This document shows, in pieces, positions 8,209 to 15,232 of a stretch of DNA of 35,007 nucleotides (the first letter of the stretch is position 1; the number at the start of each line of letters is the position of its first letter). The notes below the pieces were generated by a model that saw nothing but the letters and a program-made list of their open reading frames with translations, was not told the DNA's origin and searched no databases. The stretch is from Candidatus Binatota bacterium. Its GTDB lineage: Bacteria > Desulfobacterota > Binatia > UBA1149 > CAITLU01. The translations under genes were made by a program, and so were the position numbers. The stretch spans positions 1 through 35,007 of the forward strand of contig JAJRWY010000068.1 of the NCBI GenBank assembly GCA_024276575.1, written 5' to 3'.

Positions 8209-8230
8209 CGCTTTGTAACTAGCTGATAAT
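8203..8230 (+). promoter_or_regulatory. Candidate sigma70-type promoter for the coiled-coil/roadblock operon
   Basis: TTGCAT (8203-8208) and GATAAT (8225-8230) are separated by 16 bases and resemble -35 and -10 boxes. The site lies in the 7921-8359 stretch between the divergent heptose operon and the plus-strand coiled-coil operon. The rest of that stretch holds GC-rich partial palindromes but no RNA gene or further convincing gene. Box quality is moderate and function is inferred from position. Confidence 0.35.
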
Positions 8231-8359
8231 TTCCCGTTTCGTCCCCCTGCAAAGGGTGGTTGGACCCGTTACTTGAGCTGGTCCGGCTCTCCTTGACTCC
8301 AACGGGGGCGCTGCCTGAAGGCCGCGGAATGTGCGGCTAGGGCGAGGATGCTCCAGACG

Positions 8360-8566
8360 ATGAGCGAGTCCGTTTTGAGCGAATTCAAGAAGCGTCTAGT
8401 GTAACACGACGATGAGGCCGGGTTGAGCGAGATTTTCTCACAACTCGACACGAAGTTGAAGGAACTCATCGAGGCCATCGAGTACGAGCATTCCAGGCAG
8501 TTGAAGGAACTTGACCAAGGAGTAGGCGGAGGTCCGGTGCCGGGTTTCGACTCGGATGTTTTGTAG
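8360..8566 (+). other. Short helical reading frame interrupted by TAA
   Basis: From ATG 8360 the frame runs 14 codons to TAA 8402-8404 and then continues in the same frame for 53 codons to TAG 8564-8566. Both halves read as charged helix (SVLSEFKKRLV before the stop, EIFSQLDTKLKELIEAIEYE after it). They could be parts of one former 68-codon gene, or the ATG part could be a leader peptide before a downstream start at TTG 8423. Confidence 0.4.
8423..8566 (+). CDS. Small helical protein preceding the giant coiled-coil gene
   Basis: This 47-residue ORF would start at TTG 8423, with a GAGG stretch seven bases upstream. It begins LSEIFSQLDTKLKELIEAIE, a strongly amphipathic helix, and ends in a Gly/Pro-rich acidic tail ending DSDVL. 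It stops 30 bp before the 1271-residue coiled-coil gene and would be the first gene of that operon. No family is recognised. The heptad-like spacing of Leu and Ile suggests it could pair with another coiled coil, which is inference. An alternative reading begins at ATG 8360 and passes an in-frame TAA. Small size and the non-ATG start keep confidence low. Confidence 0.4.
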   Translation: MSEIFSQLDTKLKELIEAIEYEHSRQLKELDQGVGGGPVPGFDSDVL

Positions 8567-8596
8567 CCGGAGCGAGTATGAAGCTGACGGTTTAAC

Positions 8597-11500
8597 GTGC
8601 GCGACGATAACGAAACCATCGAGTTTGGGGGTTCTGAATCAACTCAAGGTACGAGCGGGGGCGTGCTCGACGTTGAGAGCGCTAAGCAAGACGTAGTCGA
8701 AGCCGTCCTAGCTCTGCGCGACAGCTTGGCCGAGCGGGCCGCCGGGCTCTTCGCTTTGCGCGATGAGTTGTCGGTGGCACTGGAGCGTCTAGAAGAGGAC
8801 CGCCGCCAGTTCGAGGCCGAGCGTCTCGATTTCCAGAAACTGAGCGAAGAAAGCCTGGACCCCAATACTTTCGAACGCCGTCTGATTGACCAGCGTCACC
8901 AACTCGAGCTCGACCGCGCGGCTTTGGAGGCTGAGCGGAGCACTTTTCGCGAGCGTTCACGGCGTCGCTCGGAGGAGTTGACGACGCAGGAGTTGGCACT
9001 CAGGGAGAGCCAAGACCGTCTCGACGATGAACTCGAGAAGCTAGCCCGCGATCGCGCTGCCATCGAGGCCGAAGCCAAATCGGCAGCCAAGGAGGTAGGT
9101 GCCCGCGAGAACATGCTGGGTACGGAGCGGGCCAACTTCACCAAGGAGAAGGAGCGTTTTCAGGCGGAGGCTGCGGAACTCAGGGTGGAACTCGCGGCGC
9201 GGGAGAAGGACCTGGCCGAACGAAGCGAGGCGTTGGAGCAGGAAAGTGCCGGGCTTCGCACGCTGTTGCGTGACGTACAAAAGAAAGCTCTCGAGAATGA
9301 GAAGGAATTTGCACGTCAGAGGGAGGAACTCGACCGGCAGCATGCGGTTCTCGACGAACAGCGTGCCGCTTTGCTCAAGGAAAGCGAGGTGTCGCGCAAG
9401 TCCATCGAGGCTTCTCGAGCTGAACTTGCGGCCTTGAGCCGTGAAATAGAGGAGCGCCGGGGCTCGCTCGAGCAAGAGCGCGACTCGATGCTCGAGAAAG
9501 TCCGAGCCGAGGAATCGCGCCTTGCGGAAGCGGTAGCGGAGCAGCAGGCTGCCGTGGCTGCGTTCGCCGAGACTCGTAAGGCTTTCGAAGACGACAAACT
9601 CGCACAAGAGAGTGAAATTGGGCGGCGTGTTCGCGAACTCGAAGCGCGGGAGCAGTCGCTGGTCGAGGCTCGCGCCGAACTCGCGACTGCTCGCGCTGCA
9701 GCGGAGCTCGAGCGCAAGAAAATACTGTCCAAAGCCGAATCGGCGCGTGCAGAGATGCTCACGTTGGAGAAATGGCTGGCCGAAAGCAGGACTGCCGTCG
9801 AGAGTGATCGCAAGCGTATCGATGACGCGCAACGCGAGATCGAGAAGCGAGAGGCGGATTTGCGTGAGCGAATCGGTCGAAGCCAGGCAGAGTTGGCTGA
9901 TCGTGAGCGTACCGTGGACGCCGAGATTGCGGTGCGCAAGGCGGAGTTGGACAAGGAACTGGCGGACAAGGCTGCTACCGCCGAGGCCGAGTTGGCGGCA
10001 GCCAAGGCCCAGGCTGCGAAGCAATTGGCTGAGCTCGAGTCGCAACGCCGAGAATTCGTTAGTGAGTCCGAAGAACGCTCACGTGCACTCGGCACCCGCG
10101 AAGAGGAACTGAAAGTTGCCTTGGAAAGACTCTCCGAGGATCGCGAAGCTCTGGAGAAAGAGATTACGGCTCTCGAAGAGCGCAGCGAAACCGCGGCGCG
10201 GCGGCTGGAGCAACGTGAGCAGGAGCTACGTAAGCTCGGGGAGGATCTGGCGGAGGAGAAGCGGGCGGTACAGCGCGAACGAGAAGGGCTCGAGGCCGAA
10301 ACTGCCGAACAGCGGCGGGAACTCGGCATTCTGGAGTCATGGCTTGCCGAAGCTCGTAGTCGTGTAGCGGCCGGCGAATCGGAGCTTGCGGAAAAACGTT
10401 CTGAGTTACGCCTTGGTGAAGACCGGTTGGCCGAGCGTGTAGCGGCAGCCGAGAAGGAGATTGCCGAAGCGCGCGCATCGCTCGATTCCGACCGTAAGGC
10501 GATGGTGGAGAAAGCCCGCCAAGCACGTGAAAGCGTCGAGGCCGATGCCCGGGCGTTAGAGGATCGTGAACGTGAATTGACGGTCGCTCTGGAGGCTTTG
10601 GCCGGGGACCGGGCTGCTTTGGAAAGTGAACTTCGGGCTCTCGAGGAGCGTAGCGAGGCGCAGGCACGCGAAGCGCAGGAGCGCGCGCTGGCGCTTGCGG
10701 AAGCGGAGCGTAGTCTGGAAGGCGAACGTGAGTCGGTAAGGCGCGATCGCGAGGGTTTCGAATCCGAGACTGCCGCTCAGCGCGAAGAATTACGCAGTCT
10801 CGAAGTGTGGCTGGCGCAAAGTCGCAAGAGGCTTTCAGCCGACGAGGCCGCGGTTTCTCAATCCCGCGAGGATCTCAACCGTGAGCAGGCTCGAGCGGCT
10901 GAGCACCGAGCGCTTGTAGAGAAGGAGTTGGCGGCGGCCAGAGTCCAACTCGACGAGGAGCGTAAGGCTGCGCAGGCCGAGATCGTCGCCACGCGCCGCA
11001 GTTTGGATGAGGAGTCGACAGCCCTGTCCGCAAGGCAGGAACAACTTGCGGCGGCACAGGACGAGTTGGCCAACGATCGTGAGGCTTTAGAGGCCGAGTT
11101 GGAGGCCTTGGAGGCGAAGAGCGAAGCGCGTTCGCGCGAACTGGATCAGCGCGATGCGGGGTTGCGCAAGGAACAAGAAGAATTAGAGCGTTGCCGCGCC
11201 GAGGTGCAGCGCGAACGCGATGGATTTGCAGCCGAGACCGCATTGCGGCGCAAGGAGTTGTCGGACTTGGAGCAATGGCTCGCTGACAGCCGCGTTCGCA
11301 TCGAATCTGAGAACTCCGAGATAGCGCAAGCGCGCTCTGCGTTGGATCGGCGTGAATCGGAGTTCATCGACAGTGTGGCCGCGACCGAGGAAGAGCTAGC
11401 GCAGTCGCAGGCCGGCTTGCTCAGTGATCGGGAAAAACTCGATGTCGCCCGGCGCGAGCTGGAGGCGGCCACGAACGAGGTCGAGCGGCGGCGGGATGCT

Positions 11501-12412
11501 CTCGAAAGCGATACGGCGGAGTTCGAGCGGAAACGTTCTTCCACGCTGGCTCAGTTTGCCGAGCGCGAGAAGGTGCTGAATGCCAGAGAGAAGGAACTGG
11601 CGCGAGAGCTGGCCGGCGTTCAGGCCGCCCGCGATGGTTTTACGGCCGAGACTGAGGCCAAACGCGAGGAGTTGTCGGTGCTGGAGGACTGGCTCGCGCA
11701 GGCCCGCGTGCGGCTTGAAGCCGAGCAGACTACCGCCCGGGAACTGCAGGCGGGTCTCGAACAGCGCGCGGCCGCATTGGCGGAAGATCAGCGCAAACTT
11801 CGTGAACAAAGCGAGGCTGCCGGCGCTCGATTGCAGAGCCAGCGTGAAAAACTCGAGGCCGACTGTGCCGCTTTGGATTCGCGTGAAGCTTCGGTGAACG
11901 AGGCTCTGGAGAAGCTCGCCGAAGATCGCGCCGCGTTGGAGAGCGAGTTTGCGTCTCTCGAGCAGCGTAGTGAAAGCACTACCCGTGAGTTCGAACGAAG
12001 GGATGCAGAACTGCGTGCGGCTAGCCGCGATATAGAGGCGGAACGTAAGCTCGTAGCCGAAGAACGGCGGACTTTCGAGTCCGACATTGCGGCGAAGCGT
12101 AGTGAAATCACGTCGCTCGAGTCGTGGTTGTCGCAGGCCAGAGTGAGGTTGCAGTCGCGCGAGGAGCAGATAGCCGAGGCGCGCCGGGAGATCGAATCCC
12201 GGGAGGCCGAATTGGCGAAGCGTATGACGGAGGTCAATAGTGAACTGGCTTCCTCCAAAGAGCGCTTGGAAGCGGAACGTGCGAGGCTCGAAGAGGAAGC
12301 TCGTGCACGCGCGGCCCGCGTGCAGCAGTTGACGGCTTCACTGGACCAACACCGTGATGCTCTGGAACGCGAACTGCGCGAGTTGGGCAGTAGCGGTGGT
12401 GGTGACAAGTAG
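8597..12412 (+). CDS. Giant coiled-coil protein (1271 aa) with a repeated LExWLA motif
   Basis: After a ~25-residue Gly/Ser-rich head, nearly the whole protein is charged alpha-helical heptad sequence rich in Glu, Arg, Ala and Leu, with almost no Pro or aromatics. There is no signal peptide, TM segment, Walker motif or SMC hinge, so it is probably a cytoplasmic rod or scaffold. A motif of form LExWLAxxR recurs six times, near residues 389, 578, 734, 890, 1028 and 1173. It sits in a larger module containing DRxALExEL, LExRSE and ERxxFxxE elements, so the rod is built from ~140-190-residue repeats. The tail is Gly-rich. Start GTG 8597 lacks a strong ribosome site. It is followed by two Roadblock-like genes and a HAMP sensor on the same strand. 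Coiled-coil polarity or cytoskeletal proteins are the nearest general analogy; function unknown. Confidence 0.85.
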   Translation: MRDDNETIEFGGSESTQGTSGGVLDVESAKQDVVEAVLALRDSLAERAAGLFALRDELSVALERLEEDRRQFEAERLDFQKLSEESLDPNTFERRLIDQRHQLELDRAALEAERSTFRERSRRRSEELTTQELALRESQDRLDDELEKLARDRAAIEAEAKSAAKEVGARENMLGTERANFTKEKERFQAEAAELRVELAAREKDLAERSEALEQESAGLRTLLRDVQKKALENEKEFARQREELDRQHAVLDEQRAALLKESEVSRKSIEASRAELAALSREIEERRGSLEQERDSMLEKVRAEESRLAEAVAEQQAAVAAFAETRKAFEDDKLAQESEIGRRVRELEAREQSLVEARAELATARAAAELERKKILSKAESARAEMLTLEKWLAESRTAVESDRKRIDDAQREIEKREADLRERIGRSQAELADRERTVDAEIAVRKAELDKELADKAATAEAELAAAKAQAAKQLAELESQRREFVSESEERSRALGTREEELKVALERLSEDREALEKEITALEERSETAARRLEQREQELRKLGEDLAEEKRAVQREREGLEAETAEQRRELGILESWLAEARSRVAAGESELAEKRSELRLGEDRLAERVAAAEKEIAEARASLDSDRKAMVEKARQARESVEADARALEDRERELTVALEALAGDRAALESELRALEERSEAQAREAQERALALAEAERSLEGERESVRRDREGFESETAAQREELRSLEVWLAQSRKRLSADEAAVSQSREDLNREQARAAEHRALVEKELAAARVQLDEERKAAQAEIVATRRSLDEESTALSARQEQLAAAQDELANDREALEAELEALEAKSEARSRELDQRDAGLRKEQEELERCRAEVQRERDGFAAETALRRKELSDLEQWLADSRVRIESENSEIAQARSALDRRESEFIDSVAATEEELAQSQAGLLSDREKLDVARRELEAATNEVERRRDALESDTAEFERKRSSTLAQFAEREKVLNAREKELARELAGVQAARDGFTAETEAKREELSVLEDWLAQARVRLEAEQTTARELQAGLEQRAAALAEDQRKLREQSEAAGARLQSQREKLEADCAALDSREASVNEALEKLAEDRAALESEFASLEQRSESTTREFERRDAELRAASRDIEAERKLVAEERRTFESDIAAKRSEITSLESWLSQARVRLQSREEQIAEARREIESREAELAKRMTEVNSELASSKERLEAERARLEEEARARAARVQQLTASLDQHRDALERELRELGSSGGGDK

Positions 12413-12465
12413 CATAGGCGGCGGAAATCCGGGTATATGCCGGGTATGGATGGTTGGAGGAGATT

Positions 12466-12792
12466 GTGGCGATAGACGATTCAGTTCTCGAGCGAGCTAA
12501 GAAGATCCCCGGTATTCGTGCCGCGGTAGTGCTCGCGGCCCCCGGCAAGATAGCTTCCGGCACCGTGGAGCCGAAGGAACTCGAGGGATTCTTCGAGCTT
12601 TTGTTTCAGGCCGCAGGAGACGTTGCCAAAAGCGGAGTCCTAGGCGAGGTCAACCGGGTGAATATTAGAACGGACAAGTACGAAGACCTCTCTTTGTTCT
12701 TTGAAAATGAGAAAGCTCTCGCTGTGGTCTCGGAGAGATCACGCCCGCTGTCGGATGTGTGTAAGGAAATAGAAGCGACGATCCGGTCGTAG
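12466..12792 (+). CDS. Roadblock/LC7-like small protein
   Basis: The 108-residue protein fits one Roadblock/LC7 (MglB-like) domain. A helix ending IPGI leads into strand AAVVLAAPGKIASGT, a long helix (ELEGFFELLFQAAGDVAKSG), and the strand pair VNRVNIRTD / LSLFFENEKALAVVS, with a final helix. Roadblock proteins are dimers that usually regulate small Ras-like GTPases or act as scaffold parts. GTG 12466 is chosen because GGAGG lies five bases upstream; an earlier TTG at 12454 would overlap that site. It begins 53 bp after the coiled-coil gene and 47 bp before a second Roadblock-like gene. No MglA-type GTPase is found in the window. Fold assignment is by pattern, so divergence is possible. Confidence 0.75.
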   Translation: MAIDDSVLERAKKIPGIRAAVVLAAPGKIASGTVEPKELEGFFELLFQAAGDVAKSGVLGEVNRVNIRTDKYEDLSLFFENEKALAVVSERSRPLSDVCKEIEATIRS

Positions 12793-12839
12793 CAGAACTC
12801 TTCGTGGATAATCCAGGTTAGAGGGGTAGGTGAAGGTTA

Positions 12840-13685
<846 letters not shown>

Positions 13686-13762
13686 TCGCAATAAGGGCGT
13701 GGTTATGCAACGTTATGCGACAATGTGTCGGGAGCTTATCAATATACGGCAGTGACCGCGTG

Positions 13763-13782
13763 CTCGATGACGGCTCATCGAG
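13763..13782. other. Perfect stem-loop between roadblock and HAMP-sensor genes
   Basis: CTCGATGA (13763-13770) and TCATCGAG (13775-13782) are perfect inverted repeats with a four-base CGGC loop. The element lies in the 142-bp gap before the HAMP sensor gene, 46 bp upstream of its ATG. There is no T-tract after it, so it may be an operator, an mRNA-processing site or a weak attenuator rather than a terminator. Confidence 0.5.
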
Positions 13783-13827
13783 TGCTGCGGACGCGTAGTG
13801 TGGTGTGAAGGGAGAGACTAGCGTTTC

Positions 13828-15012
13828 ATGGGTAGTATCCGCAACAAACTTCTATTGGCTTTCGCTTCGGTAACGCTTCCCTTGTTGATCGGTCTCGGAT
13901 GGTACGGCGGCGGTCAAGTTGAGACCGCGCTGCGAACCCAGGGGCTCGACCGTCTTGAGACCAGGCTCGAGTCGCTACGTACACAGATCGAAAGTGTGCT
14001 CTCCGGTACTGATGGCGACGTGCTCTTGTTAGCCAACACGGTTTCTCTCGACCAGTACTTGTTGGCTCTCGACAGCGGCAAGGAAGTGCTGATCAATGCG
14101 GCTGAGCGCAATCTCTCGCAGGTTTTTGCCCGCTTGTTGGATCTGCGTGGAAACTATCGTGAAGTCCGCTATATCGACGCGGCCGGAATGGAGAGAGTGA
14201 GGGTCGAGCGTAACGGCAACAGTAGTATGGTGGTCCCTGCCGGGCGTCTGCAAAACGAGTACAAACGCTACTATTTCGAGCAGGCGATGAAGTTGCCTGA
14301 AGGCGGCGTCGTGGTGTCTGCGCTGGATCTCAGCCGGGAGAACGGTGAGATCGTCAAACCTTATCGTCCGGTGATCAGGTACAGCACTCCGGTGTTCGAC
14401 AAAGCTCAGCGTCGGCGCGGGATCTTGGTCATCAATGTCTCCGCGGATACCATCCTACAGTTGGTCTCGGCGTCGGTAGACAAAGGCGAAACTCGTTTCC
14501 TGGTTTCAGTTGACGGATTTTATCTGAGCCATCCCGACGCCTCGAAGTTGTGGGGCGGTCCCAACGATCTGGGCACGGAAGAGAACCTGCTACGTGACAT
14601 GCCGTTATTCGGCCGCAAGATCCTTGCGGCCGAATCCATGCTTAGAAGCGAAGGCGACGACGTCTTCCGCTTGGTGTTGCCGGTATCGGTTCCGGGAATC
14701 GCAGGAGCGCGTCTCGGTGTCATGGTTGATTCTATCTCTACCGATGTACTTTTCGCCGCCGCATCCGAGATCCGCTCTTTGTTCAACATCCTGACCCTGG
14801 CCGCGCTGGTGCTGGTGCTGGTGCTCGGCTCCGTGGTGGCTAGCTATGTTACGCGGCCGATAACGATCCTGACCGAAGCCGTAGACGCAATGAGTCGCGG
14901 AGAACTGGACCAACCCATAGTAGTATCTTCGAACGATGAAATGCAGACTCTGGCGGTTGCCATGGAGAGATTGCGTAAGTCGATGAAGGTGATGCTCGAT
15001 AAGTATGCCTGA
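13828..15012 (+). CDS. Two-TM sensor protein with periplasmic Cache-like domain and terminal HAMP, no output domain
   Basis: The 394-residue protein has TM1 at ~8-27, an extracytoplasmic region at ~28-313 resembling double-Cache ligand-binding domains (REVRYIDAAGMERVRVERNG, YYFEQAMKLPEGGVVVSALDL, FDKAQRRRGILVINVSA), TM2 at ~316-339, and a HAMP domain at ~340-392 (RPITILTEAVDAMSRGELD, SSNDEMQTLAVAMERL). It stops at once after HAMP; methyl-accepting, histidine kinase, GGDEF and cyclase domains are absent, and no continuation is seen after the stop. The signal must therefore pass to a separate partner, perhaps through the HAMP coiled coil. It is the last gene of the coiled-coil/Roadblock run. 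ATG 13828 has GGGAGAG about 12 bases upstream. The N-terminal domain name is by pattern only. Confidence 0.82.
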   Translation: MGSIRNKLLLAFASVTLPLLIGLGWYGGGQVETALRTQGLDRLETRLESLRTQIESVLSGTDGDVLLLANTVSLDQYLLALDSGKEVLINAAERNLSQVFARLLDLRGNYREVRYIDAAGMERVRVERNGNSSMVVPAGRLQNEYKRYYFEQAMKLPEGGVVVSALDLSRENGEIVKPYRPVIRYSTPVFDKAQRRRGILVINVSADTILQLVSASVDKGETRFLVSVDGFYLSHPDASKLWGGPNDLGTEENLLRDMPLFGRKILAAESMLRSEGDDVFRLVLPVSVPGIAGARLGVMVDSISTDVLFAAASEIRSLFNILTLAALVLVLVLGSVVASYVTRPITILTEAVDAMSRGELDQPIVVSSNDEMQTLAVAMERLRKSMKVMLDKYA

Positions 15013-15116
15013 GTAGCGGCGGTGTGCGTGAGGCCGTTATGGTCTAACGCTGCTGCTCCCGATAACTCTCGTCGCCCGGCTGTAAAGACGAGCTTTGAAG
15101 ATCGAGTCCCGGCTTT

Positions 15117-15144
15117 GAGCAGGGCGCGAGGACTGCTCGATTTT
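15117..15144 (+). terminator. Possible terminator after the HAMP sensor gene
   Basis: GAGCAG (15117-15122) and CTGCTC (15133-15138) form a six-base stem around a ten-base loop, followed by a short T-run (GATTTTAC). It lies about 105 bp after the sensor stop and before the RTX-protein palindrome. The stem is short, so strength is uncertain. Confidence 0.35.
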
Positions 15145-15189
15145 ACGAATTATGCCGAGGCTCCTGCGTGCTCTTTTTTGTTCTCTGAC

Positions 15190-15214
15190 GCGATATTAAC
15201 TGTGGTAATATCGC
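15190..15214. promoter_or_regulatory. Perfect palindrome before the RTX/DUF1329 gene
   Basis: GCGATATTA (15190-15198) and TAATATCGC (15206-15214) are perfect nine-base inverted repeats with a seven-base spacer, 18 bp before ATG 15233. The AT-rich character, symmetry and position suit a repressor operator or a 5' mRNA hairpin just upstream of the GGA ribosome site. Confidence 0.55.
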
Positions 15215-15232
15215 AAAAAAGGACACGAAATT

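Noticed and set aside
8269-8619. 116-codon minus-strand ORF before the coiled-coil gene
   Set aside because: It is a Ser-rich mirror of the helical plus-strand codons in 8360-8566 and has no motif or ribosome site.
9041-10329. Long antisense ORFs of more than 330 codons opposite the coiled-coil gene
   Set aside because: They are Ser/Arg/Leu-rich mirrors of Glu/Ala/Arg codons on the plus strand, lack ribosome sites and resemble no family.
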